A stretch of DNA of 64,000 nt. Source: PALSA-607 sp963825425. GTDB taxonomy: Bacteria > Actinomycetota > Actinomycetes > Acidothermales > Acidothermaceae. The notes below the pieces were generated by a model that ran no database searches, was not told where the DNA came from, and was given only the letters and a program-made list of their open reading frames with translations. The stretch lies in NCBI GenBank assembly GCA_963825425.1, contig CAWGTF010000010.1:744001-808000 (forward strand). The letters are read 5' to 3'. Of this stretch, positions 27,087 to 36,282 are shown piece by piece. Within the stretch, counting starts at the first letter, position 1. Every line of letters starts with the position of its first letter. Made by a program: the position numbers and the translations under genes.

Positions 27087-27114
27087 TTTGAGTAAACGTA
27101 TCTGTATACTCAAA
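27087..27114. promoter_or_regulatory. Divergent operator for the cupin-TetR pair
   Basis: TTTGAGTA (27087-27094) and TACTCAAA (27107-27114) are exact inverted repeats with a 12-base spacer that itself contains CGTATCTGTA. It sits between the cupin ATG and the TetR start. Confidence 0.7.
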
Positions 27115-27148
27115 TGCACTGTCCTCCTCGAGACGGAAGGCGTCAACA

Positions 27149-27760
27149 GTGCCGCGAACTGCGCCGGCGCCAATGCCGCGCCGATACACCATGCGGGCGC
27201 GCCAGGACGCCGTCGAGGAGACCCGCCTCGCGATCACCGAAGCGACGATGCGGCTGCACGAACGGGTCGGGCCGCGAGCCACCACCGTCTCCGCCGTTGC
27301 CGAAGAAGCTGGTGTCACTCGCTTGACGGTCTACCGGCATTTTCCGACCGACGATGCACTCGTCGTCGCGTGTTCAGCGCATTGGCGCGAACTCCATCCG
27401 CGACCGGATCCGGCCGCGTGGGCGCTCGTTCGCGATCCGGTTGCGCGATTGCGCAGGGCGCTGAGCGAGACCTACCAATGGGCGGTCACTGCGGCGCCGA
27501 TGATGGCGATGATTCACCGCGACGTCGATGTGATGCCGAGCTTCGTCGGTGAATATCTGGTCGCCGATGAGTTGCACCGGGTCGCCGTCCTCGCCGTCGG
27601 CTTTCGCGCCAGAGGTCGAGCTGCCCGACGCCTGCGCGCTGCACTCGCGCATGCTTTGCGGCTTAGCACGTGGCAATCGCTATGCGTTGACGGTGGGCTC
27701 ACTGATGCCGACGCCGTCGGCGTGATGATTGGCGCCGTACTCGCTGCAGTCGGGGGTTGA
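27149..27760 (+). CDS. TetR-family regulator
   Basis: 203 residues, or 195 from ATG 27173. The helix-turn-helix (about 22-70) has ARQDAVEETRLAITEATMRL, ATTVSAVAEEAGVTRLTVYR and FPTDDALVVACSAHW. The rest is a helical ligand domain with no close named relative. The divergent cupin gene and the shared palindrome make this its likely target and effector pathway. Confidence 0.85.
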   Translation: MPRTAPAPMPRRYTMRARQDAVEETRLAITEATMRLHERVGPRATTVSAVAEEAGVTRLTVYRHFPTDDALVVACSAHWRELHPRPDPAAWALVRDPVARLRRALSETYQWAVTAAPMMAMIHRDVDVMPSFVGEYLVADELHRVAVLAVGFRARGRAARRLRAALAHALRLSTWQSLCVDGGLTDADAVGVMIGAVLAAVGG

Positions 27761-27772
27761 CGACGTGTCTCG

Positions 27773-27802
27773 CTAACGGTTAGGTTCCTATATAACCGTT
27801 AG
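27773..27802. promoter_or_regulatory. PadR operator
   Basis: CTAACGGTTA (27773-27782) and TAACCGTTAG (27793-27802) form a perfect 10-base inverted repeat around a 10-base spacer. The spacer and right arm hold TATATAA, which could be the -10 element, 12 bases before the GTG of the PadR gene. Confidence 0.75.
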
Positions 27803-27814
27803 ATCGGATGACAC

Positions 27815-28342
27815 GTGCAGCAGGAAATCGTCCTGGCGATGCTGGCGAAGGAGCCGTCGCGGGCCTACCAGTTGCGGTCCCGTCTCGACGATGCGCTCGG
27901 GCCTCTTGCCGAAGGGCTCAATGCAGGCCACATCTACGTGACGTTGGGCCGCCTGGAGAAGGCGGGACTCGTTGCCGTCAGCGGGTCCGCTGCCGCGGCC
28001 GAACGCGCGGACACCAAGGTGTACCGGCTCACGCCAGCCGGGCACGAACGGGTCGCCGAGTGGCTGACCGAAGTGAGCTCGCCAAAGCCGGATCTCGCCG
28101 AGTTCCACCTGAAGCTCGTCGCCGCTGCAGCGGCCGGGCTGGCCGATCCCCTCAGCATCGTCGACCTGCAGCGCCGCGAACTCCTGCGCAGGCTGCGCGA
28201 CGTCCAGCAAGCAGCGATGGCTGAACAAGATCACTCGGACGCCGGGTTGGTTCTCGAAGGCATCGTGCTGCGGCTTCAAGCGGACCTGCGATGGCTTGAG
28301 TCGTGTGAACGGGTGTGGAGCGAACGAAGGAGCCGGCAATGA
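27815..28342 (+). CDS. PadR-family repressor
   Basis: 175 residues from a GTG. The winged helix (1-80) reads EIVLAMLAKEPSRAYQLRSR, LNAGHIYVTLGRLEKAGLV and KVYRLTPAGHERVAEWL. The C-terminal helices (about 90-170), VDLQRRELLRRLRDV and VLRLQADLRWLESCERVW, mark a PadR-s2-type dimer arm. It overlaps the ABC gene by ATGA, and PadR repressors classically control adjacent MacB-type exporters. Confidence 0.88.
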   Translation: MQQEIVLAMLAKEPSRAYQLRSRLDDALGPLAEGLNAGHIYVTLGRLEKAGLVAVSGSAAAAERADTKVYRLTPAGHERVAEWLTEVSSPKPDLAEFHLKLVAAAAAGLADPLSIVDLQRRELLRRLRDVQQAAMAEQDHSDAGLVLEGIVLRLQADLRWLESCERVWSERRSRQ

Positions 28343-29076
28343 ACGAGCCCACGCTCTTGCGCGCCCGCGGACTGCGCAAGCAATACGGCAGTGGCGAGGG
28401 ACTCGTGCGTGCGGTCGACGACGTCGACATCGACGTCGCACGCGGCGAGATGCTCGCGGTGATGGGGCCGAGCGGCTGCGGGAAGTCGACGCTGCTGCAC
28501 CTCCTCGGCGGGCTCGACCGGCCCACCGCCGGCGAACTGTCGCTAGCCGGACGGCGAATCGATCAGCTCTCGGAGCGCGCACTCGCGCAGCTTCGCCGCC
28601 ACGAGGTCGGCTTCGTCTTCCAGGCGTACCACCTCATGGACGAGTTGACGGCCCAGGAAAACGTCGAGCTGCCAGCACTTCTCGCTGGCCGGACGCCACG
28701 AGACGCGCAGCACCGCGCCCGGAAATTGCTCGAGCAGGTCGGGCTCGCGGAACGAGCCGACCATCTGCCGTCAGCCCTGTCGGGTGGTCAACGCCAACGG
28801 GTGGCGATCGCGCGAGCACTCGCCAACGAGCCGCTCGTTGTGTTCGCCGATGAGCCCACCGGCAACCTCGACAGTGCGGCGACGCTCGAGGTGCTGCGGC
28901 TCTTCGAGTCCCTCCACGCGACCGGCCTCACTGTCGTCATCGTCACCCACGACGAGCGGATTGCCGCAACTGCGGATCGGTTGATCTCGATGCGCGACGG
29001 CTCGCTCGTCGATGAGACGCAACTCACCGGTGGCACTCGAAGAAATCTCGCCGACCTCGCCGGGTTGGAGAGCTAA
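28339..29076 (+). CDS. MacB/LolD-type ABC ATPase
   Basis: 245 residues from the ATG that overlaps the PadR stop. Walker A GPSGCGKST, Q-loop VFQAYHLMDELTAQENVELP, signature LSGGQRQRVAIARAL, Walker B VVFADEPTGNLDS and the H-loop VTHDERIAATADR are all intact. The wording DEPTGNLDS identifies the MacB/LolD/FtsE group, which powers mechanotransmission rather than classical transport. Its partner FtsX-like subunit begins one base after its stop. Confidence 0.9.
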   Translation: MNEPTLLRARGLRKQYGSGEGLVRAVDDVDIDVARGEMLAVMGPSGCGKSTLLHLLGGLDRPTAGELSLAGRRIDQLSERALAQLRRHEVGFVFQAYHLMDELTAQENVELPALLAGRTPRDAQHRARKLLEQVGLAERADHLPSALSGGQRQRVAIARALANEPLVVFADEPTGNLDSAATLEVLRLFESLHATGLTVVIVTHDERIAATADRLISMRDGSLVDETQLTGGTRRNLADLAGLES

Positions 29077-30930
29077 GTGACGGGGCGCGCGTTCCTCGTC
29101 TTCCGCCTCGCGGTCAAAGACCTGCGGCACCGACCTGCGCAAGCATTGCTCTTGTTGCTCGCGATCGCAGCCGGGACGACGACACTGACCCTCGGCCTCG
29201 CACTGCACGGCACGACGAACAACCCGTATGCGAGAACACGAGCCGCGACCAACGGTCCCGATGTGGTGGCGACCGTGATGCCAGGCGGCTCGAGTGCCGC
29301 CGGCGCCGGCAACCACGGCCAAGCCGGGCGAGGCTGTTCAACGAGGCCCCGACCTCACCGCGGCTGCCGAGGCTGCGGCACTCGTGCCGCTCGAGCACGC
29401 CGCGGGCGTGGCCGCGTTCAGCGGACCATTCCCGGTGACGTGGACGTCGCTACGCAAGGGCCACACCAGCGGAGGCGCCGAGGTTGAGGGCCGAAGCACC
29501 GCGATCTCGTCCGTCGATCAGCCGAAGCAGTTGCGCGGCAGCTGGGTTCGACCGGGTGGAGTCGTCGTCGAGGCGGGGTTCGCGAGTGCGTTGGGTATTC
29601 ACGTCGGTGATCAGCTGACCCTTGGTGACGCCGACATTCGCTGTCGTGGGGACGGCGGCCACTGCGGCCATCCCGTCCTATCCGGATGTGTGCGCTGAGG
29701 CTGAGGGCTGCTTCATTGTCGGAAACGTCAGCTCGTCGAACCCAGGTCTCATCTGGGCGACGCAAGCCGATGCGTCGCGCATTGCGGGGGCGGACGGACC
29801 CGTCGCCTACTTCTTGAATCTGAAGCTCAACGATCCCAGCACCGCGAGCGCGTTCGCCGATCGTTACAACGCGAACGTCTCGCCGTCCGCGCCGTATCTT
29901 CTTTCGTGGCAGCGCATCCGCAACGGCGACGCACAGGTGCTGGCCAAGGTGCAGATAGTCCTTTCCACTGGTAGTTGGTTGCTCGCGCTCTTGGCGATCG
30001 CGAGCGTCGCGGTGCTTGTGGGCGGTCGGATGGCCGAGCAAACACGTCGGGTCGGCCTCTTGAAGGCAGTTGGCGGCACACCACGAATCGTTGCCGTGGT
30101 GCTGCTGCTCGAGCACCTATTGATTGGCGCGTGCGCTGCCGTTGTCGGGCTGGTGACGGGGTGGTTGGCGGCGCCATTGATCGACGGACCAGGGGCCGGT
30201 CTCATCGGTGCGCCGAATGCACCCTCGCTCACCGGTTCAACCGTGGGCTTGGTTCTCGCGTTGGCACTTGGCGTCGCGATCCTGGCGACTTTCGTGCCAG
30301 CGATCCGCGCCGCGCGTCAGAGCACGGTCGCGGCGCTCAACGACGCTGCGCGCCCGCCGCGGCGTCGAGCTTGGGTGATCAGATTGTCGGCGCGCTTGCC
30401 CGCGCCGCTGCTCGTCGGTGTCAGGCTCGCTGCGCGTCGTCCACGGCGGCTCGTATTGAGCATCTTCAGCATCGCCGTGACGACAAGCGGTCTCGTCACC
30501 GTACTCATCATTCATGCGGCGGCGTCGAACTGGTCGCTCGGACCGCAGGTCATGCGGGTCACCACCATCATCTCGGTGATGCTCATCGCCCTCGCCGCGG
30601 TGAACGCCATCTTCATCGCATGGACGACGGCGCTCGACGTACGACACTCAGCAGCGCTCGCCCGTGCACTTGGCGCTACTTCGCAACAGATCACCACCGG
30701 CCTGACGACCGCGCAGCTACTTCCCGCTCTGGTCGGAGTGCTGCTGGGCATCCCCGGCGGCATCGCCATCTACAACAACCCGCATCACACCGGGCCGACG
30801 ATGCTGCCCCCTGCGTTGTGGACCGTCGCGACGATCGTCCTCACGCTGCTCATCGATCGCTGTGCTGACCGCCGTCCCGACTCGCATCGGTGCACGCCGA
30901 GCCGTCGCTGAGGTGCTGCAGACGGAGTGA
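29077..30930 (+). CDS. FtsX/MacB-like permease, three frameshifts
   Basis: The GTG at 29077 abuts the ATPase stop. The N-terminus is FRLAVKDLRHRPAQALLLLL, one membrane helix followed by an extracytoplasmic domain. Frame changes near 29320 and 29640 are needed to reach the main body: QIVLSTGSWLLALLAIASVAV, TRRVGLLKAVGGTPRIVAVV, AAPLIDGPGAGLIG and LATFVPAIRAARQSTVAAL. A second FtsX unit follows (LLVGVRLAARRPRRLVLSIF, ARALGATSQQITTGLTTAQL). A third shift near 30858 restores the classical ending IGARRAVAEVLQTE. About 615 residues. It works with the ATPase upstream as an export or resistance complex under PadR control. Confidence 0.8.
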
Positions 30931-30932
30931 CC

Positions 30933-31799
30933 TCAGCTGCCGAGGCTGGTGATCCAGGTAGTGATCGGGTCGGCGATGACCCCCGGCGTGTAGATGGTGG
31001 CGTGGTCGACACCCGGCAGAATCGTCAGTTGCACTCGATGGCCGGCCTTAGTCAGGGTCGCTGCGAAGTTCTTGCTGCTGGCAAGGGAAACCTCGAGGTC
31101 ATCTGCGCCGTGTGCGAGGAGGACGGAGAGGGAATCGGTTCCGGTGCGCGAAGCCGCCCACGTTACTGGGTTCGCGTCCTTCCAACTCGCCGGATCTTGT
31201 GCCGGGGACGCAGTGAACATCGGCGCGGCGACGGCCTGCCATTCGGTGAGGTCGTACGGTCCGGCCAACCCGACGAATCCATTCGGATCGACCTGCGGGT
31301 AGGGACACGTGCCGCGGAAACGAGCCGGCTCGAGCGCGGCCACCGATGCCAGCTGCGCACCCGACGAGTGCCCCACGACGACAACGGGTCCGGGGACGAC
31401 GTGCTCAAGGCGCGCTTGTGCGACCCCGAAGTCGACGGCGCACACGATGTCCGCAACCGGCTCCGGAAAACGAGCGCCGCTGTTCGCCGCACGGTACGTC
31501 GCGTTCACGACGATCATGCCTCGCTCGGCCAGCGTCTCGGCCAGCGGCGCAAGACCGGAGCGCTGTGCGGTGCGCCAAGCCCCGCCAGGAATGAGGACCA
31601 CGACCGGTGCGTGGTCACGAGGCGTCACGGGCATGAAGACGTCCGCCGCTACACCGGGTAGATACTCCTGCGTACGAACGAGTCGGTCGTAGTGCCGTTT
31701 CGGTTCGTTAGAGCGAGATACGACCCACGCGACCACGCCGCTGATGACCACGATGACGACGAGGACGGCTACCGTTCGTCGGGTTCGGCTGGGTGCCAT
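30933..31799 (-). CDS. Membrane-anchored alpha/beta-hydrolase (esterase/lipase, BD-FAE-like)
   Basis: 288 residues. An N-terminal signal anchor (about 8-30, RRTVAVLVVIVVISGVVAWVV) precedes the hydrolase domain. VVLIPGGAWRTAQ forms the oxyanion hole, GHSSGAQ holds the nucleophile Ser, HGADDLEV the Asp region, and GVDHATIY the catalytic His. Family members hydrolyse small esters, including feruloyl or acyl esters, outside the membrane. It converges with the FtsX gene, two bases apart. The ATG at 31799 was preferred over one at 31844. Confidence 0.83.
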   Translation of the reverse strand: MAPSRTRRTVAVLVVIVVISGVVAWVVSRSNEPKRHYDRLVRTQEYLPGVAADVFMPVTPRDHAPVVVLIPGGAWRTAQRSGLAPLAETLAERGMIVVNATYRAANSGARFPEPVADIVCAVDFGVAQARLEHVVPGPVVVVGHSSGAQLASVAALEPARFRGTCPYPQVDPNGFVGLAGPYDLTEWQAVAAPMFTASPAQDPASWKDANPVTWAASRTGTDSLSVLLAHGADDLEVSLASSKNFAATLTKAGHRVQLTILPGVDHATIYTPGVIADPITTWITSLGS

Positions 31800-31933
31800 G
31801 GTTCGGCCGATCCATTCACCCGGCGAGAGCGGCGCTGAGATCAAGCAGAGACAAGGCAGCCACGATGGCCTCCTTCAACGGGCATGTTGTGCCGCGCCGC
31901 TAGCCTTGCGCCACCGACGAAAGTCCCGCTGGG

Positions 31934-33326
31934 TCAGGACGTTCTCATCCTTCGGTGCGAAACGCGCCCGTCCTCTTGTCTTGCGGAGCGCGCCACCCGG
32001 TGTCGCGCAAGCGCCCGGAAGACGTACCGGTGCACCGGTTGAAGCATTTTCCAATACAGGAAGCCGGGGATTCCCTTCGGGCGGAGCGAGCCGACTTGGA
32101 TCAGCTCGTGTTCCGCACACTGGTAGCCGAGCCATGCTTCTCCGGGAAACCAGTGATTCGCGCGCAGTACGAGGATGCCGGGGTCACGTCGAGCGACCTG
32201 CCACCAGTCCACGGCCGCGCCTTGGACGATCTCCTGTGGCGCGCCGAGCTTCCAGTGCTCCCCCGACACACGACCGAGGAGCGCACGCACTCTTCCACGC
32301 GAACGTGAGGCCGTACCAGCTGTAGCTCCCGCCGATCCGGCCGAGATCGGCATCGAGGCGCGTTGATGCGGTGCCCGAAACGGGGACAGTGACGCGCACC
32401 GTGTAGACACCGTCTCGAAGCCCACCATCGCGGCCGAGGAGGTCGTGATCGAGCTCGAGCGCTTGGTCGTCGAGTGCTGCGGCGAGCGCGGCGCCAAGAC
32501 CCATCGGCTCGATGTTGAAGGCCGCGTCAGTTCGCACCTGATCCTCGACGACAACCTCGGTCACGAGACTCTCGATGAGGGCGTGGCTGACGCGGCGATC
32601 CACCGGAGTGACGAGATCGAGCCAGTACGACGACAGTCGAGGCGTCAGGTACGGCACGTCGACGATGCGCCGACGCCGCAGACCACGTGCGGTCGCGTAC
32701 GCCGCGATCATCTCGCGATACGACGTGACGTCGGCGCCGCCGACCTCGTACACGCCCGGCGCGACGTCGATCGCTCCGATCAGATAGCGGGTCATGTCCG
32801 CCAAAGCGATCGGCTGGATGGCGGTTCGAACCCAACGTGGGCAGACCATGAACGGAAGCCGCTCGGTGAGATACCGGAGCATCTCAAAGGAGATGCTGCC
32901 GGCGCCGAGCACCACCGCTGCTCGAAGCTCGACAACAGGAACGTCCGCAGACGCGAGCGCTGTGCCGACCTCCTGGCGGCTCGCAAGATGCTCAGACTCG
33001 GGGTCTTGCCCTAGGCCACCGAGGTAGACGATGCGTCGCAGGCCCGCTGCTGCGGCGGCTCGCCCGAACCCTTCAGCCAAGCGACGGTCGCGGTCGCGAA
33101 AGTCTCTCAGCACTCAGCGAATGCACGAGATAGAAGGCGACTTCGCATCGAGTCCAGCGCGGTCTTCATGGCCGGCCTCATCGGCTACGTCAACCGCGAG
33201 TCCTCTGGCGCCGGCGATCTCGGGAGCACGACGCGAGAGCGCGACGACGTCGTAGTGGGCCTCGACCAGCGCACCGGTGAGCTCTCGCCCGACGAATCCA
33301 CTTGCCCCGACCACAGCGACTCTCAC
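31934..33326 (-). CDS. NAD(P)-binding SDR with C-terminal DUF2867-like domain, two frameshifts
   Basis: A GTG at 33326 starts VRVAVVGASGFVGRELTGAL, the Rossmann GxxGxxG. A shift near 33115 leads to AAAAAGLRRIVYLGGLGQD, LRAAVVLGAGSISFEMLRYL and QPIALADMTRYLIGAIDV, typical atypical-SDR text. The C-terminal third (from about base 32560) is a START/SRPBCC-like DUF2867 unit. It shifts frame near 32285 and ends HWKLGAPQEIVQGAAVDWWQ and PGFLYWKMLQPVHRYVFRAL. Full length is about 460 residues. Proteins of this fusion are common in actinobacteria and undefined in reaction. Confidence 0.8.
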
Positions 33327-33426
33327 GTGTCCACAGTGCACCCACAACGGATCGGAAATTCCTCTAGGGTCCCTTTCCCCCTATGGCACCTGACCGTTGC
33401 GGCCGCCGCGTGACCATCTGCATGCG

Positions 33427-34308
33427 TCAGCGCAAGCTAAGTGCCGCCGCGACCGAGGCGATGTAATCGATGTGGTCGTCGATCGATGTCAAGCCAAGGC
33501 CCATCGTGACGACCGAGACATGGGTGCCGCCTGCCTCACGCCAGGCATCGACCTGCGCAGGTAGGTCTACGACGCCGCCGGCGCCGGGGGCGATCAAATA
33601 GTCCGCTCCGAAGTCGTCGACGGGCCGGCCCGCGTCGCGCACCCGACGGCGCAGCGAGGTCCACTTTTCGACGGTGTCGTCGACGCCGCGGCCGCCGACG
33701 AACATGAACCCATCGGCCAACCGGGCGGCCCGGTCATACGCAGCTTCGCCGTATCCACCGAGCCAGATCGGGATGTCCCGCGTTGGCTTCGGCAGTAGCG
33801 CGGCGCGGTCGACCCGGTCGAAACGGCCTTTGAAGTCAACGACGGGCTCAGCGAACAAGCGGCGTAGGAGTTGGATTTGCTCCTCTTGCCGCGCGCCGCG
33901 GGTATGGAAGTCCTGGCCGAGCGCCTCGTACTCCACTGAGTTCCAGCCGACTCCCACGCCCAGACGCAACCGCCCGCCGGAGAGCAGATCAACGTCGGCG
34001 GCTTGGCGTGCGACGAGCGCCGTCTGTCGCTGCGGCAGGATCAAGATTCCGGTCGCGAAACCGATGCGTTCGGTGATGCCAGCAAGATAGGCGAACATCA
34101 CGAACGGATCGTGGAACGGATGGTGTTCGGTGTAGGGACCGGTCAGCGGCGGCGTTCGATCGGCGTGAACCGCACCGAGCACGTGGTCATAGGCAAGCAG
34201 GTGGTCGAAGCCCAAGTCCTCGACCGCTTTCCCGATCCGTCGAACCGCGACGGGGTCGCCGCGAAGCTCGGTCTGGGGATACACGACACCTATCTGCATA
34301 GCCATAGC
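33427..34308 (-). CDS. LLM-class F420-dependent oxidoreductase
   Basis: 293 residues. The luciferase-like barrel begins MQIGVVYPQTELRGDPVAV and continues LLAYDHVLGAVH, GFATGILILPQRQTALVARQ, the hallmark RLRLGVGVGWNSVEYEALGQ and IPIWLGGYGEAAYDRAARL. These are features of probable F420-dependent TIGR03619/TIGR03560-like enzymes. The substrate cannot be read from sequence. The start at 34308 (GGCAGG upstream) is favoured; the frame extends to 34476 but crosses the divergent gene start. Confidence 0.88.
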   Translation of the reverse strand, partial: AMAMQIGVVYPQTELRGDPVAVRRIGKAVEDLGFDHLLAYDHVLGAVHADRTPPLTGPYTEHHPFHDPFVMFAYLAGITERIGFATGILILPQRQTALVARQAADVDLLSGGRLRLGVGVGWNSVEYEALGQDFHTRGARQEEQIQLLRRLFAEPVVDFKGRFDRVDRAALLPKPTRDIPIWLGGYGEAAYDRAARLADGFMFVGGRGVDDTVEKWTSLRRRVRDAGRPVDDFGADYLIAPGAGGVVDLPAQVDAWREAGGTHVSVVTMGLGLTSIDDHIDYIASVAAALSLR

Positions 34309-34384
34309 CTGCCACGCACGAGACCCGTCATCGCCGTCGGTATTTGGGCGGCGCTGGCTGCGGCCGTCGAGATAGATTCGGGAC

Positions 34385-35089
34385 GTGCACTTCTTGCAGA
34401 GCAGTTCCGCGGACGGCGCTCCCCCATCACCCGAGCAGCTACATGAGATGCATCGCAGGATGGGCCCACCTGACAACGAGGTGCCGGGCGCGATCCCGTT
34501 CCACGCCGTGCTCGGCCGAACCGATGAGTTCGCGTTGGCGCTCGTCGGCGCTGATGCCTACAGCACCGGGGTTTCGATCTCGATGGAGATCCGCCTTCGG
34601 CACAGCAATCCGGCCGACGACGAGCTGCACCACGAGCTCTACGGCCACCACCGTCACGGCGCTCGTGCCGGGCAATTGTTGATCGGTTTCGCTTACCCCG
34701 ACGGGCGGACGGCGAGCAATGTGGCAGCTCCGCCATTCCGGGAAATGATTCGTAACTTGGACAAGCCGCAGCAGCCGACGCTGGTGCAACGAGGCGGCGG
34801 TGGGGGTGACCGCGCGTTTAGCCTGAACATGTGGCTCGCACCTCTACCTCTGCCTGGTGATCTGACGATCGTGGTTGCGTGGCCGAGCCGAGGTATCCCT
34901 GAGACGCACACGACGATCCCGGCTGAGCTCATGGCCGCCGGGGTCGCGCGGTCGGTCGAACTTTGGCCTTGGGAGCCGCCGATGGATGGTGGCGAACCGC
35001 CGGTGCCCGAGCCGCCGGACCTGCCCGAAGGCGGCTGGTTCGCGCAGCACGCACCGGAGGTCACCGAAGTGCACGATCAAGACGCGTGA
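34385..35089 (+). CDS. Conserved hypothetical actinobacterial protein
   Basis: 234 residues from a GTG. The core has strands FALALVGADAYSTGVSISME, QLLIGFAYPDGRTASN and FSLNMWLAPLPLPGDLTIVV, then WPSRGIPETHTTIPAELM and a Pro/Glu-rich end. It is mainly beta, without signal peptide or known catalytic motif. I recognise the type as a recurring uncharacterised actinobacterial protein but not a named domain. It is divergent from the LLM gene and 16 bases before the kinase-like gene. Confidence 0.7.
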   Translation: MHFLQSSSADGAPPSPEQLHEMHRRMGPPDNEVPGAIPFHAVLGRTDEFALALVGADAYSTGVSISMEIRLRHSNPADDELHHELYGHHRHGARAGQLLIGFAYPDGRTASNVAAPPFREMIRNLDKPQQPTLVQRGGGGGDRAFSLNMWLAPLPLPGDLTIVVAWPSRGIPETHTTIPAELMAAGVARSVELWPWEPPMDGGEPPVPEPPDLPEGGWFAQHAPEVTEVHDQDA

Positions 35090-35105
35090 CCTTCGCCGAG
35101 TGGAG

Positions 35106-36059
35106 ATGCATGCCGGTCAACTGACCGTGACGGCCGCGACTGTCCGCGAGTTGGTGAATGCGCAGTTTCCGTCATGGCGAGGCCTACCGATTTCACCTCT
35201 CGCATCACAAGGCACTGTCAACGCAATCTTTCGGATTGGCGAGCAGTTGGTAGCTCGGTTCCCGCTTCAAGGGTCGGACGCCGAGGCGACCCTACGTTCG
35301 CTGCAATCCGAAGCCGAAGCTGCACGTGAACTGTCCGGTCGCACGCGCTTCGCTACTCCCGAGCCCGTCGCCATCGGTACGCCCGGTGCCGGGTATCCAC
35401 TCCCCTGGTCTGTGCAGACCTGGGTGGCTGGCGTTGTCGCAACAGACGAAGACCCGTCTAACTCGACTGCGTTCGCACACGACCTTGCGGAGTTCGTGCA
35501 CGGTGTCCGCACGATTGGCACTCGCGGCCGATCGTTCGGCGGTTCGGGGCGTGGAGGCGACCTGCAATCTCACGATGCGTGGGTGGAGACATGCTTCGCT
35601 CGCAGCGAGCATCTTCTCGACGTCCCGCGACTTCGCACAATCTGGGCGACGATGCGAGAGCTGCCGCGCGATCAGGCAAACGCGATGACACACGGCGACC
35701 TGATTCCCGGAAACCTGCTCGTGTCCAACGAACGCTTGGTCGGTGTCATCGACGTCGGCGGCCTTGGCCCCGCTGACCCCGCGCTCGACCTCGTCGGAGC
35801 CTGGCATGCGCTCGAGGCCGGGCCGCGACAGGCGTTTCGTGATGACCTCAAATGCAGCGACCTCGAATGGGAGCGCGGCAAGGCTTGGGCGTTCGAGCAA
35901 TCCATCGGTGCAGTCTGGTACTACGCACAGAGCAATCCCGTCATGAGTCGGATGGGTGTGCGCACACTTGATCGCATCACGCTCGGCGCGAATCATGCGT
36001 TCTCGACGTGTTGCATAGCTACGACGATGTTGGGCCGCAGCGCGTCGACAACTCTCTAG
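35106..36059 (+). CDS. Aminoglycoside-phosphotransferase-fold kinase
   Basis: 317 residues from ATG 35106. The eukaryotic-kinase-like motifs are LVARFPLQGSDAEATLRSL (Lys region), the catalytic loop THGDLIPGNLLV and the metal site GVIDVGGLGPADPALDLVG. The APH fold phosphorylates many small alcohols and antibiotics; relatives with GLGPADPALDL are often annotated as aminoglycoside phosphotransferases, but resistance is not implied. The last 20 or so residues look unlike the family and may be frame-shifted. Confidence 0.8.
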   Translation: MHAGQLTVTAATVRELVNAQFPSWRGLPISPLASQGTVNAIFRIGEQLVARFPLQGSDAEATLRSLQSEAEAARELSGRTRFATPEPVAIGTPGAGYPLPWSVQTWVAGVVATDEDPSNSTAFAHDLAEFVHGVRTIGTRGRSFGGSGRGGDLQSHDAWVETCFARSEHLLDVPRLRTIWATMRELPRDQANAMTHGDLIPGNLLVSNERLVGVIDVGGLGPADPALDLVGAWHALEAGPRQAFRDDLKCSDLEWERGKAWAFEQSIGAVWYYAQSNPVMSRMGVRTLDRITLGANHAFSTCCIATTMLGRSASTTL

Positions 36060-36145
36060 AACCCAATCGCCGTGTCGAGCCATCACGGGTTACCCCGCGC
36101 CGAGTCGTTCCGAGATCAAGCCGGTTCGGCCATTCAAGCGTGCCC

Positions 36146-36186
36146 TTGCCTAGCGCGGGGTGCAAAGACCGGCACGGCCTAGGCAA
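36146..36186. terminator. Nested hairpin between convergent genes
   Basis: TTGCCTAG (36146-36153) pairs with CTAGGCAA (36179-36186), with an inner GTGC/GCAC pair (36160-36175). It lies in the 223-base space between the kinase-like gene and nrdJ, which converge. Otherwise this space shows no coding potential. Confidence 0.4.
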
Positions 36187-36282
36187 AGCGGAGCGCGCCT
36201 GGTCGCACATCTGTCACGCAAGGTCGTAGACGACTCCCGGCGCGATAAGACTGCCTACGTAGACGACGCTCACCGTTGTCCA

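Noticed and set aside
35106..36059. Antibiotic-resistance role for the APH-like genes here and at 41.6 kb
   Set aside because: The fold alone does not imply resistance; the second has HQD instead of HGD and neither has a resistance-gene context.
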